From Legionella fairfieldensis ATCC 49588 (lineage in GTDB: Bacteria > Pseudomonadota > Gammaproteobacteria > Legionellales > Legionellaceae), in the NCBI RefSeq assembly GCF_000621525.1, contig NZ_JHYC01000004.1, forward strand, positions 90,829-154,828: a DNA stretch of 64,000 nucleotides. Reading direction: 5' to 3'. This document shows, piece after piece, positions 25,343 to 34,011 of the stretch; positions within the stretch are counted from its first letter, which is position 1; every line of letters starts with the position of its first letter. Under the pieces are notes generated by a model, which did not search any database, was not told the origin of the DNA, and worked only from the letters and a program-made list of their open reading frames with translations. The translations under genes were made by a program, and so were the position numbers.

Positions 25343-26668
25343 TTAAGGTATCAATTTTCTTTTCTTAGCGTGACCTTGAGCATAGGTAAGTGGATTTAAA
25401 CTGGAAGAAGGCAGTGAGGCCCACGGGTTTTGAAAGAAATGGCAGGGATTCTCTGCAATGGAGGCGCGAGTTTGACCAGACCTTGTTTTATTGGCATTGG
25501 TGCTATTAAGACTGCTTTTTTCCCAGGGGATAGAATTACTTATTGAATAAGGACGAGTCATCGGTGATTGGGTGGCGACAACAGAAGATGCATTGTTTTG
25601 CGGTGTTTTTGAAGCAGGTAAAGTGGGTTGATTGAGTGGGTTCTCTTCTCTCTCTTGATTATTAAGCGGAGGACTGGGAGTGTTATTTGCTACCTGAATT
25701 CCATAGTCATTATTTTTTTGGTAACCAGGGTTATCGGAAACTGTGACTGACTTTTCTGTCTGCTGAAATGGACGAACAGGCAGAGCCATTTCTCCATCAG
25801 AATGAGGGAAATCATTATCATTTTCCTGTCTTAACGAAGGTTGGGTGGTTGTTACGGTTGAATTTGGGGTTGTGTATGAGGTGCGCGTTTCCAAGGAAGA
25901 ACAATTATCTACCGTATTACCGTTTTCTAGACTGGAATGAGCAGTAGATGGGCATTGTACCCTCGTTGCTGGTGATTCTTGTGAAAAAATAACAACGGGC
26001 GCGTTGTTTTCTGCTGCGGGTAATGTTGCTGTAGAAAGCAGGCACTGATCTGTATGGTTATCCCTTAAGAAGAAAGTAATATATTTCTTCAGTACGGAAT
26101 TGGGGTTTTCCATTCCTATTTTAAATCCTGATAAAAATTCAGGATTGCCTCGAATTTGACTATTGCCACTATATTTAACAAATTCCATCTCTTCCAGACT
26201 TTTTTTGTTAAGACATCTTGCCAGTGCGCCTAATCTGATGCCTTTTTCATGGAAGCATTTTGTCGAGTTAAGTAGTTTAATCGTATATTTTTCTTCATAG
26301 CCGTTTAGGTAATCGGGAGTTTGGTTGGCAATATCTATAGCAGGAAAATAATTAGCCCGAAAAGAAACCTTACTACTTAATCCTCCCTTTCGATATTCTG
26401 ATGTTTTTAAAAGGGTAGGTAAAAGACCTTTAAGCTGTTGTTTTATTTGCTGATAGTTGTCTTTAATAGGTTGATCATATAATTCACCCAATAACGCGGC
26501 TGTTTTTTTGGGGTTAAGCGTTTTTAATTGTTTAAAAGATAGATTAAGGTTAGATGAGATAAAGAGTAGAGAATAACTATCTAAAGTGGAAAAAATACTA
26601 GCATTTTCCCTGGAGCAACAAAGAAGTCTTGCCTGTAATTTAAAAAAGGTGAGTTCATCCAGTTTCAT
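25343..26668 (-). CDS. Hypothetical protein with Ser/Thr/Asn-rich C-terminal half
   Basis: 441 residues without signal peptide or membrane helix. The N-terminal 220 residues appear folded and helical (MKLDELTFFKLQARLLCC, FKQLKTLNPKKTAALLGEL), with two similar elements, PDYLNGYEEK and PEFLSGFKIG, that look like diverged repeats. The rest is low-complexity, full of Ser, Thr, Asn, Pro and Gln, ending in a basic KKRKLIP tail that could act as a nuclear localisation signal in a host cell. No family is recognised. A translocated effector is possible but unsupported by a defined domain. Confidence 0.6.
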   Translation of the reverse strand: MKLDELTFFKLQARLLCCSRENASIFSTLDSYSLLFISSNLNLSFKQLKTLNPKKTAALLGELYDQPIKDNYQQIKQQLKGLLPTLLKTSEYRKGGLSSKVSFRANYFPAIDIANQTPDYLNGYEEKYTIKLLNSTKCFHEKGIRLGALARCLNKKSLEEMEFVKYSGNSQIRGNPEFLSGFKIGMENPNSVLKKYITFFLRDNHTDQCLLSTATLPAAENNAPVVIFSQESPATRVQCPSTAHSSLENGNTVDNCSSLETRTSYTTPNSTVTTTQPSLRQENDNDFPHSDGEMALPVRPFQQTEKSVTVSDNPGYQKNNDYGIQVANNTPSPPLNNQEREENPLNQPTLPASKTPQNNASSVVATQSPMTRPYSISNSIPWEKSSLNSTNANKTRSGQTRASIAENPCHFFQNPWASLPSSSLNPLTYAQGHAKKRKLIP

Positions 26669-27012
26669 GTTTTTAACTCTTCAACAAAGTCAATAGCTTT
26701 TCTATTCTATCATTGATAACTTATCAAAAAATTAACTTCTATTGTTTTTTTTGCATGATATGTTCATTTAGTAGTCTGTTTATCAATAAGTGTGATAAGT
26801 TCAGGACACGCCAAATTTTCGCTTTAGTTAACTGTTTTGTCATTAATGTTGGGATTTAAAAGTGGACTTGCCTGTATGAAATACTGGTGTGGCGGGTAGA
26901 GTCTGTTTGAGTGAATCAGGTTTTTCCTGAACCAACACAGATCAATCACACAGGTGAATCCCATTGGTAGCTGATTTAGGCTTTGGCAATTTTTTCAATG
27001 ATCTGCGAAAGC
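26669..27012. other. Gene-free stretch, nothing recognised
   Basis: 344 AT-rich bases between the Ser/Thr-rich protein gene and the end of the glycan operon. A weak TCAGG/CCTGA hairpin is present near 26920. No ORF, tRNA, promoter or repeat shared with other parts of the window was found. Confidence 0.4.
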
Positions 27013-28056
27013 TTACGAATTTTTAGTCCATTTTTTAATACAATAAGCTGATAATTTATCGATCCATTTAGTCCTTACATTGATTACTCGTAAGATATTG
27101 TATAGAGAAAAAAGATAAAGTTGTCTTAAGTAAGAGAGTGTCTGATATTTTAATCGATTGAAGAAAGAGCGCCCTTTAATTAAACCATAGTAATTTTTTA
27201 ACCAGGTATGATGATAAATAAACCACTCGTGATTTTCTCGGGAAAATTGAAAACAAAAATGCTTTAAAGAAATAAGAAAAAATTGCGTTTGATCCAATAC
27301 TAAAAAATTATTCATCAGCATTTTTGCAGAAATTTGACAATTATTATTGCTGGTATCCGCGGTATGTTCCAGTTTAATTGGCGTATGTTTGTTCAAAAAA
27401 GAGCTTGTAATATGTTGTTCCGGGGGCATCTTCCATAATACGGAGGGAGCGATATCAAAAAACGGTTTGCAGTGAGTCAAAAACCATTGAGAAAAATGTG
27501 GTTCAGGAATTAAAGGAACATCGTAAAGGTCCATTAAATCTTCTTTGTAACCGAAATAAGCCCAGTCGCTAATATGAAAAGGTTTATGCATGGTAAATAG
27601 AGAAGTTTTATGGCCCTGAATAGACCACATACTAAAAGCAAGAATGCGCGCTTTAACGAATTTACATTCTGTATTATACAGAGGATAGTGTTCAAAATAA
27701 TTTAAGAATTTTTTTGAAACAAGAAATAAGTCAGATCGTACTTTAAACACATATTTTCTTGATGCTGCTTTAATACCCGCCAAAGTAGAGATAATTAGTC
27801 GATTGCAATTATTAAGAAGTTTGTGATTATAGTAATCAAACCAACTGGCGCCGGGATCTTTGTTCATAATGACTTTGTCATAAACAATTCCCCTTGTATC
27901 TTCTCCTTCCCACGTTGAGAGGATTAATTCACTCGTGGGAAAAAGTTTTTTTAGCCGTAAACAAGCTAATTGGGTGATTTCCTCAGTAACATCGTATTTT
28001 GACTGAGTTAAAATAGGCCCTTGTACAACGATTGAGATGTCCTTATCGGGTATCAT
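27013..28056 (-). CDS. WavE-family glycan biosynthesis protein, second copy
   Basis: 347 residues. It has the WavE lipopolysaccharide-synthesis family pattern: DISIVVQGPI at the N-terminus, LILSTWEGE, NKDPGASWFDY, then GIKAASRKYVFKVRSDLF with the DxD-like RSD that suggests a nucleotide-sugar transferase, HISDWAYFG and WKMPPEQHIT. WavE is a putative glycosyltransferase of the Vibrio cholerae core-oligosaccharide locus. This copy is the last gene of the five-gene operon and overlaps its paralogue by 14 bases, with AGAGGGAATC before the ATG. The two copies share nearly all motifs, pointing to tandem duplication with divergence. Confidence 0.82.
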   Translation of the reverse strand: MIPDKDISIVVQGPILTQSKYDVTEEITQLACLRLKKLFPTSELILSTWEGEDTRGIVYDKVIMNKDPGASWFDYYNHKLLNNCNRLIISTLAGIKAASRKYVFKVRSDLFLVSKKFLNYFEHYPLYNTECKFVKARILAFSMWSIQGHKTSLFTMHKPFHISDWAYFGYKEDLMDLYDVPLIPEPHFSQWFLTHCKPFFDIAPSVLWKMPPEQHITSSFLNKHTPIKLEHTADTSNNNCQISAKMLMNNFLVLDQTQFFLISLKHFCFQFSRENHEWFIYHHTWLKNYYGLIKGRSFFNRLKYQTLSYLRQLYLFSLYNILRVINVRTKWIDKLSAYCIKKWTKNS

Positions 28057-29104
28057 GATTCCCTCTGATTTTTATCTTTCTTTTAATAAAAAAAGCAAAT
28101 AAGTGACAAACAGCCCCATTCTTTTTATTTATTAATCGAAGTGTTTTATTCAAAATAATACTTATAAATTTTCGAATATTACTCCGTATTTTATAGTCTA
28201 ATTTTTTAACAACAGTCATTTCCATAAGATTACAATAATCTCTGAGCCAATCACTATGAAAAATATACCATTCATAGCCTTTTTCTGAGGAAAATGGAAA
28301 ATATAAATACTTCAATGAAATTAAAGAAAATTGAGTTTGATCTAAAATAAGAAAGTTATTAGTAATTAATTGAGTAGAAAGGACGATATTATCATGAGAA
28401 GTGTCTGCTGTATGCTCCAGGGAAATTGAAAAAAATTTATTTAAAAAAGAATAAGTGATGTATTGCTCGGGTGGCATCTTCCATAAGCGCCAGGGTTCAA
28501 TATCATAAAAGGGCTTGCAACGGGTTAAAAACCATTGAGAAAATTCGGGTTCTTTAATTAAAGGGATATCGTATAAATTAAGTAAATCTTCTTTAAAACC
28601 AAAATAGGCCCAATCACTGATGTGAAAAGGGCGATACATAGTAAATAAACAAGTTTTATGCCCATACAAGGTGTTTAAACTGAAGCAAATAATACGATTT
28701 TTTACAAATTTATATTCCGTATTATATAGGTTAAATTTATCGAAATAATTTAAAAATTTTTTTGAGATAATAAATAAATCAGAGCGTAGTTTTAATACAT
28801 ATTTTCTGGATGCTGCTTTAATTCCAGAAAAAGTTGATAGAATTAAACGATTACAATTATTCAGAAGATCATAATTCTCGTAATTAAACCAGGTGGCTCC
28901 GGGATCTTTGTTAAAAATAATTTTGTCGTAAATAATACCGTTTACATTTTCTCCTTCCCAGGTCGATAAAATAAGTTCACTGGAAGGAAAAAGATCTTTT
29001 AATCGCTGACATACCAATTGTGTAGTTTTATTTGTTATCCCAAAAGCTGATTGGTGGATAATTGGCCCTTGCACAACAATGGAAATATCTTTTTCTTGAA
29101 TCAT
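28043..29104 (-). CDS. WavE-family glycan biosynthesis protein, first copy
   Basis: 353 residues, collinear with the downstream paralogue over its whole length: DISIVVQGPIIHQSAFG, LILSTWEGENVNG, NKDPGATWFNYENY, GIKAASRKYVLKLRSDLF, HISDWAYFGFKEDL and WKMPPEQYIT. The RSD acidic motif and the absence of membrane helices suggest a cytoplasmic transferase. It starts 2 bases after the nucleotidyltransferase gene. Keeping two diverged copies suggests transfer of the same donor to two acceptors, or two linkages. Donor and acceptor are unknown. Very AT-rich DNA suggests acquisition by transfer. Confidence 0.82.
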   Translation of the reverse strand: MIQEKDISIVVQGPIIHQSAFGITNKTTQLVCQRLKDLFPSSELILSTWEGENVNGIIYDKIIFNKDPGATWFNYENYDLLNNCNRLILSTFSGIKAASRKYVLKLRSDLFIISKKFLNYFDKFNLYNTEYKFVKNRIICFSLNTLYGHKTCLFTMYRPFHISDWAYFGFKEDLLNLYDIPLIKEPEFSQWFLTRCKPFYDIEPWRLWKMPPEQYITYSFLNKFFSISLEHTADTSHDNIVLSTQLITNNFLILDQTQFSLISLKYLYFPFSSEKGYEWYIFHSDWLRDYCNLMEMTVVKKLDYKIRSNIRKFISIILNKTLRLINKKNGAVCHLFAFFIKRKIKIRGNHDTR

Positions 29105-29106
29105 TA

Positions 29107-29838
29107 TTATGCTCTTGCCTGGAGCAATAATTCATTTAAAGAGTCAACCAAGTCCGAAGGGGTTCCAAAACAAAGCATTTTTTTAGTCCATAATGGAAGA
29201 ATAATTTTATTACCCTCCAGCATGGATTGATACACGGTAGAAAGATAAAATTCACCATTCTGTCTTTTATTTTCTTCAATATTACTTTGAATTATTTGAA
29301 GAAGTTCTTTCGTATTTTTAAAAAAATAAGTTCCCGTGGTTGCATGATTGGAAATGACTTTTTTTTCCTGAACATCAATAATAAGCTGATCATTTTTATC
29401 CAATTTAGCGTAGCTCCATCGTGTTTCCTGAGAAGAAAATAAAACAATGGCCCCATCGATGTTTTGGGTTTGTAAACCAGCCCAATCAAAATCACCTTGA
29501 ACGTAAGTATCACAATTATGAATCAGGATGGGTTGATTTGGATTTAAATAATGAGAACCTTGTAGAATAGTGTCTGCCTGTCCTTCTGTTTCATGAGCCA
29601 GTTTAACGATGACAAGAGGAAGGTGGCTATAATTTTTTAGGATATCCTTTTCCAGAGTTTCATAAAAACGGTCTTCTCGCACAATAAATACTAACTGATT
29701 GGCCAGTTCTAAAGGCAAACATTCTACGGCATGGCGATACATAGGCTTGTCAGCAACGTTAATTAAAGGTTTTGGTAAAGAAAATCCGCTTTGACTAAAG
29801 CGACTTCCTAATCCTGCCATAGGTATCACAATATTCAC
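29107..29838 (-). CDS. Sugar-phosphate nucleotidyltransferase-like protein
   Basis: 243 residues from the GTG at 29838, chosen because AGGAGG lies five bases upstream and the product then begins MNIVIPMAGLGSRF; the frame extends to 29853. The NTP-transferase signature GLGSRFSQSGFSLPKPLI is intact, followed by the metal-binding D in IHNCDTYVQGDFDW. Such enzymes activate a phosphorylated sugar or polyol as a CDP-, UDP- or GDP-derivative. In this operon it would act after the kinase and phosphatase and feed the two WavE-family transferases. The nucleotide and the sugar cannot be read from the sequence. Confidence 0.85.
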   Translation of the reverse strand: MNIVIPMAGLGSRFSQSGFSLPKPLINVADKPMYRHAVECLPLELANQLVFIVREDRFYETLEKDILKNYSHLPLVIVKLAHETEGQADTILQGSHYLNPNQPILIHNCDTYVQGDFDWAGLQTQNIDGAIVLFSSQETRWSYAKLDKNDQLIIDVQEKKVISNHATTGTYFFKNTKELLQIIQSNIEENKRQNGEFYLSTVYQSMLEGNKIILPLWTKKMLCFGTPSDLVDSLNELLLQARA

Positions 29839-29864
29839 CCTTGCCTCCTGCACTGGTTAACCGG

Positions 29865-30221
29865 TTATAAGTAATTTTTTATCACATTTTCTTCAATCAG
29901 ATCCCAGGAGCCTTCAAATTTTAACGCCCGATCATCGATGTAAACATGAGCATAAGGTTTGCCAAACCAAATTTCATCGAAAACAAAATCATGTTTTTTT
30001 AACCATTCAAGTAGTGTTAACCCTTCTCTGGCAATAACCTGTCCCACGTTAGAATCACAGGTTTTCATGTGGCGTGCGGTGTTTAAAATGATATAATAGC
30101 CTTTGTCTTTTAGTGCTTTAATTTTTTTTGCAGCGCCTTCTAAAGGGGTAACCTCTTCATAGGTCTGATGAGGTTCTCGTAAAGTACATATTGTTCCATC
30201 GATATCAATACATATTCGCAT
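29865..30221 (-). CDS. HAD-superfamily phosphatase-like protein
   Basis: 118 residues, a compact HAD fold. Motif I is D6-x-D8 (RICIDIDGTIC), motif II the Thr in LNTARHM, motif III a Lys in FGKPYAHV and motif IV the acidic pair in YIDDRAL. Small HADs of this type sit in capsule and LPS loci next to nucleotidyltransferases, where they dephosphorylate a sugar- or polyol-phosphate intermediate. It overlaps the upstream kinase gene by 17 bases and is followed 26 bases later by the nucleotidyltransferase start, so the three are probably translated from one message. Confidence 0.85.
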   Translation of the reverse strand: MRICIDIDGTICTLREPHQTYEEVTPLEGAAKKIKALKDKGYYIILNTARHMKTCDSNVGQVIAREGLTLLEWLKKHDFVFDEIWFGKPYAHVYIDDRALKFEGSWDLIEENVIKNYL

Positions 30222-31167
30222 ATTTGCCCTCGGCTACTTGATTTAAAAGAATAATGCCAACCAAATAAAGAATTTTTTGCCGCTCTATATTTTCATAATG
30301 CAAGCTGGCCATGCTTAAAAATAACGATGCTTCAATTAAATAAATAAACTCTAATGGAATACCTTTTTTTAGCAGCTGCTCAATATAAATTTCCTCAAGT
30401 TCTCTGAGGAGTTCATGATTTGGAATCTCAAAATAAAATTGATTGGGTGTTTCTTCACATAATCTAAACTGATCATTCACTAAAAAATCGTACCGGCTAT
30501 GAAGGCAATGCATTAATTTCGCATAATCATATAAATTATGACCATAAATTCCTTTATAAATAAAGGAACCACGCGGATCAATTAATTTAATGATCCTTTT
30601 TTGTGGACAATATAGAATATTACTAAAACAAAAATCACCATGAATTACTCTGACTTTATGATATTTTTTAGTAAATTTTATAATTTGATTTGAAAAAATA
30701 TTTTCTATACTAAAAAAATTTTTATACATTTTTCCATTGATTTTTAAATGGGAATTAGCTAAAAGTGATTTAAAATAATCAATTTTAGTTAGTTGAATAA
30801 TGCGTTCTTTAGTTTTTTTAATATAAAAATTCGCAATGTCTTTATTTGAAATATTAAAATCAGGCTTAAACTGATGAATTTCTTCGAGAATATTTAATAA
30901 ATTTCTTAAAATTATTTTTCCTTCATTCAAGGAAATTTTTCCTTTTAAAATCAAATCTTCCAGAGAGTTATAAGGAAGGTATTCTAAATAATAAGCAGAG
31001 AAATCAGTTTTAAAATTTATTAATCTGGGAAAAAAATCAGTGATCGGGTCGGGAATATCTAAATAGTAAGAGATTTCATCCCCCAATTTTTCTTTATTTT
31101 TAGAGGACTTGGTGAGAATATTTTTTTCCCGGTTAATAGAGATCGAATTAAACGCGCGTGCTTGCAT
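30205..31167 (-). CDS. APH/choline-kinase-like phosphotransferase
   Basis: 320 residues. The kinase core is clear: VRVIHGDFCFSNILY contains the catalytic HGDxxxxN (Brenner) motif, and IKLIDPRGSF the DFG-like metal-binding Asp. The N-lobe has YLEYLPYNSLEDLI as the hinge region. Aminoglycoside/choline kinase-like enzymes in glycan loci phosphorylate choline, ethanolamine, sugars or polyols before nucleotide activation. It is the first gene of the operon, with AAGGAA six bases before the ATG, and has the lowest GC content of the window by eye, suggesting foreign origin. The substrate is unknown. Confidence 0.8.
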   Translation of the reverse strand: MQARAFNSISINREKNILTKSSKNKEKLGDEISYYLDIPDPITDFFPRLINFKTDFSAYYLEYLPYNSLEDLILKGKISLNEGKIILRNLLNILEEIHQFKPDFNISNKDIANFYIKKTKERIIQLTKIDYFKSLLANSHLKINGKMYKNFFSIENIFSNQIIKFTKKYHKVRVIHGDFCFSNILYCPQKRIIKLIDPRGSFIYKGIYGHNLYDYAKLMHCLHSRYDFLVNDQFRLCEETPNQFYFEIPNHELLRELEEIYIEQLLKKGIPLEFIYLIEASLFLSMASLHYENIERQKILYLVGIILLNQVAEGKYANMY

Positions 31168-31316
31168 TGAAATTCCTTTTTCTTAACGGACGTAAACTAA
31201 TTATAGTATGCGAATGAAATTTTAAGTAAGTTTACTATTGAGCGGTTTCTTCCTTTTCCCTACTTTTTGGAAATTTTATTCTATAGTATAAAAACAACTC
31301 ATGCAAAGGAGGATGT

Positions 31317-32492
31317 ATGAAAGCTCTACGTTGGTACGGAAAAAAAGACGTCAGGGTTGAGTCGGTCCCCGAGCCTCAATTAATTAATCAACACGATGCC
31401 ATTGTCAAAATCACCGCAACAGCTATCTGTGGTTCCGATCTGCACCTTTATAACGGGGTGATGCCTGCGATGGAAAAAGGCGATATCCTGGGCCATGAGT
31501 TCATGGGAGAGGTTGTCGAACTGGGTTCTCAAGCCAGTAAAAAGTTAAAAATAGGCGACAAGGTTGTTGTACCTTTCACTATTTCTTGTGGTAAATGCAG
31601 TCCTTGCCGGCAACGATTATTTTCTTTATGTGATAGTTCGAACCCGAATGAGGAACTGGCAAAAGAGAAATTAGGTCAATCACCAGCCGGTATTTTTGGA
31701 TATTCTCATCTTTTAGGGGGATTTTCAGGCGGGCAAGCTGAATTTGCACGCGTTCCTTATGCCCATATTGGGCCAATTAAAGTGCCTGAAGATATTCCAG
31801 ACGAAAAAGTACTGTTTCTTTCAGATATTTTGCCTACAGGCTATATGGCTGCTTTGAATGGAAATATAAAAAAAGGTGACACGGTTGCTGTTTGGGGGTG
31901 TGGGCCAGTAGGACAATTTGCAATGCAATCAGCGTGGATATTAGGGGCGGGGCGTGTGATCGGAATTGATTGTATTCCTGAAAGACTTGAACTTGCTGAA
32001 AAATGGGCAAAAGCGGAAACCATTAATTTTAAAGAAGAGAATGTTTTCGACGCATTAATGGCCATGACGCGAGGTAAAGGACCCAAAGTATGTATAGATG
32101 CAGTGGGTTGCGAATCCCATGTAGGCCCTACTCTTGATTCCTTTATGGACAAAGTGAAACAGGCTACGTATTTAACTTCTGACCGGGTTCATGTGTTGAG
32201 AGAGGCAATTCAGTGTTGCGCCAAGGGAGGGACTTTATCTATCCCGGGTGTTTACGTCGGCTATCTTGATGATCTTCCTTTTGGAGCAGCGATGAATAAA
32301 GGTTTAACATTTAAAATGGGCCAAACTCATGTCCAGCATTTTATGGCGCCCTTATTAGCCAAAATTTTAGATGGCGAAATAGATCCTTCCAAAATTATCA
32401 GTCATCGTTTAAAGCTTAAAGATGCTGCTAAAGCGTATGAACTTTTTGAAGAAAAGAAAGACGGTTGTACAAAAATAGTATTAACTCCTTAA
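31317..32492 (+). CDS. Zinc-dependent alcohol dehydrogenase (formaldehyde dehydrogenase-like MDR)
   Basis: 391 residues of the medium-chain dehydrogenase family. Catalytic zinc ligands are C38 ([11 protein letters not shown]) and H60-E61 ([11 protein letters not shown]). The structural zinc is held by C91, C94, C97 and C105 ([16 protein letters not shown]). The Rossmann loop is [11 protein letters not shown], with a NAD-type acidic residue in [11 protein letters not shown]. The length and sequence around [17 protein letters not shown] resemble glutathione-independent formaldehyde dehydrogenase-type proteins, but the substrate is uncertain. AAGGAGG precedes the ATG. It lies 10 bases upstream of a hemerythrin gene, a likely stress-related operon. 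Confidence 0.9.
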   Translation: MKALRWYGKKDVRVESVPEPQLINQHDAIVKITATAICGSDLHLYNGVMPAMEKGDILGHEFMGEVVELGSQASKKLKIGDKVVVPFTISCGKCSPCRQRLFSLCDSSNPNEELAKEKLGQSPAGIFGYSHLLGGFSGGQAEFARVPYAHIGPIKVPEDIPDEKVLFLSDILPTGYMAALNGNIKKGDTVAVWGCGPVGQFAMQSAWILGAGRVIGIDCIPERLELAEKWAKAETINFKEENVFDALMAMTRGKGPKVCIDAVGCESHVGPTLDSFMDKVKQATYLTSDRVHVLREAIQCCAKGGTLSIPGVYVGYLDDLPFGAAMNKGLTFKMGQTHVQHFMAPLLAKILDGEIDPSKIISHRLKLKDAAKAYELFEEKKDGCTKIVLTP

Positions 32493-32502
32493 GGAGAACA
32501 CA

Positions 32503-32952
32503 ATGGATATTTATGAATATTTAAAAACTGATCATGATAAAGTAAGTAATTTATTTAAACAATTTAAGAAAGCACCTGGCAAAAGAAAAGCAGATATTGC
32601 CACGTTAATTGCAGATGAATTGATTGTTCATGCAAAGTCGGAGCAGGACACTTTTTATGTAGCTCTGGAACAACACGCTAAAGCAAAAGATAAAGCATTA
32701 CATGGTTGGAAAGAACATAAAGAAATAGAAAACCAAATTAAAACCTTTGATAAAAAAAATCTTTCTGAGAAGAATCTGACAACTCAAATTGAAAAATTGG
32801 AAGAAATAGTCAACCATCATGTCAGAGAAGAAGAAGGAGAGCTGTTTAAGCAGGCAAAAGACGTTTTATCCGAGGAACAAGGTTATGCACTTAAAGAGTT
32901 GATGCACGATTTAAAACATCAATATTTATTAAAACGATTAAAATCAATTTAG
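32503..32952 (+). CDS. Hemerythrin HHE-domain protein
   Basis: 149 residues, a four-helix bundle with the iron ligands spread as expected: H11 in KTDHDKVSNLF, H43 and E47 in IVHAKSEQDTFY, H67/H72 in HGWKEHKEIE and H105/H106 with E110 in VNHHVREEEGELF. Bacterial HHE proteins bind a diiron centre and sense or buffer O2, NO or iron; the exact role is unknown here. AAGGAGA precedes the ATG, and the gene follows the alcohol dehydrogenase with a 10-base gap, so it is probably cotranscribed with it. Confidence 0.9.
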   Translation: MDIYEYLKTDHDKVSNLFKQFKKAPGKRKADIATLIADELIVHAKSEQDTFYVALEQHAKAKDKALHGWKEHKEIENQIKTFDKKNLSEKNLTTQIEKLEEIVNHHVREEEGELFKQAKDVLSEEQGYALKELMHDLKHQYLLKRLKSI

Positions 32953-33027
32953 CCGTTATTGCTCTATCAATTGTCCGCGAAATTTAATGATTTATAACAA
33001 TTAGCTGTAAGAACAAAGGAGACAATT

Positions 33028-33250
33028 ATGGATAAATGTATCGTTTGTGGAAATCACTACCACAATACTTTAGAAATTAAGCATAATGGAAAACAATACT
33101 TATTCGATTGTTTTGAATGTGCTATTCATCAACTGGCACCTGTTTGTCAACATTGTTCGTGTCGAATTATTGGTTCATGGTATCGAAGTGAATGCGGCCT
33201 ATTATTGTTGTACTCATTGCGCTCGGGAAGAAGGGCATGCCGAAAAATAA
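33028..33250 (+). pseudogene. Zinc-ribbon (metallothionein-like) protein gene with a one-base frameshift
   Basis: The first 48 codons encode a cysteine-rich protein (MDKCIVCGNHYHNTLEI, FDCFECAIHQLAPVCQHCSC, RIIG). Around 33170 the frame is lost. Removing one T from GGTTCAT restores GHGIEVNAAYYCCTHCAREEG and a stop at 33250. That reconstructed sequence has the CxxC / HxxCxC / CCxHCAR pattern of small prokaryotic metallothionein-like proteins. As read, the product would end in an unrelated 27-residue tail at 33258. AAAGGAG precedes the ATG. It may be a true pseudogene, or a sequencing error in an otherwise intact third gene after hemerythrin. Confidence 0.8.
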
Positions 33251-33342
33251 TTCTTTAAAGTAGCAATACAAGTTACGAGTGCTGCTAAAAAAGAGACAGT
33301 TCGCTATCGGTGATGCAACGAGAGACTTTACAGGATTATCAA

Positions 33343-33497
33343 GGATTTAAACCGGCTATACACAAGGTTATCCACACATTCTGGGGATAAGTGTATTTAA
33401 GGAGAACAAGAAAAAGGCTGATAAAATAAGGGTTATCACCTCAATGAAGGTACTTTTATGAATGGTCAGGGTGGTTAATTGGTGAAACTATCCACAG
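33343..33497. repeat. Intergenic repeat A with TTATCCACA and TATCCACAG boxes
   Basis: This 155-bp stretch aligns with 37258-37410 (153 bp). Both begin GGATTYAAACC, continue TATACACAARGTTATCCACA, share ATAAAATAAGG in the middle and end in ..TATCCACAG. TTATCCACA (33368-33376) equals the DnaA-box consensus. The interior has diverged but the spacing of the boxes is kept within two bases. It lies in the 761-base gap at 33251-34011, with no ORF. Confidence 0.6.
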
Positions 33498-33635
33498 GGG
33501 AGAAAAGTCGAATAGAACATTGGAACTTTGTCATTCTATAGAAAAAAAAGGAAAAGAGATAGACTTGACTTTCATTATTTTCAGAAAGCCATGGTTCTGA
33601 TAGAGCAATTGGCAGATTGCTCAGCGCGGGGTCAG

Positions 33636-33755
33636 CCTTTGTGATTTTATTAACGTCATCTCCGCGAAAGGCGGGGATTTTCTCTCAAGCAAAGTGATGA
33701 GGCAAGTTGAGAATGGATTCCCGTGCCGACTTTACGTGGCAATTCGGGACTCTTT
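33636..33755 (+). repeat. Dispersed hairpin repeat, plus-orientation copy
   Basis: About 110-120 bp matching the reverse complement of 50426-50536: CCTTTGTGATTTTATTAACG, a CCGCGAAAGGCGGGGA hairpin, CAAAGTGATGAGGCAAGTTG, then GAGAATGGATTCCCG and a second imperfect hairpin. By eye identity is roughly 75-80%. The arrangement (two hairpins around a conserved core, non-coding) resembles REP/BIME-like or MITE-like elements. Confidence 0.6.
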
Positions 33756-34011
33756 GAATTTTTGTTCGATCCTAAGCGCCTTTTGGTATCTTTTTATTCT
33801 TTCACATATAAACTCAGAGAATTTCCTCATCTTTTTGATCTTTTATAAACAATAATATTGCTCTAAATAGTTACAATCCTGTAACCCATTATCGTAAAAA
33901 GTAAATTTTTTCTTTCCAAAAGTTCTTCAATCGGTATACCTTAAAAGGTTGTGCTTTCTAAAAAAGCTGGATTCGAGTGGTAATTAAGACTGTTCAATAA
34001 GGAGATAATCA

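Noticed and set aside
29838..29853. Earlier GTG start of the nucleotidyltransferase gene
   Set aside because: The AGGAGG ribosome binding site lies inside the extra codons, so translation more likely begins at 29838.
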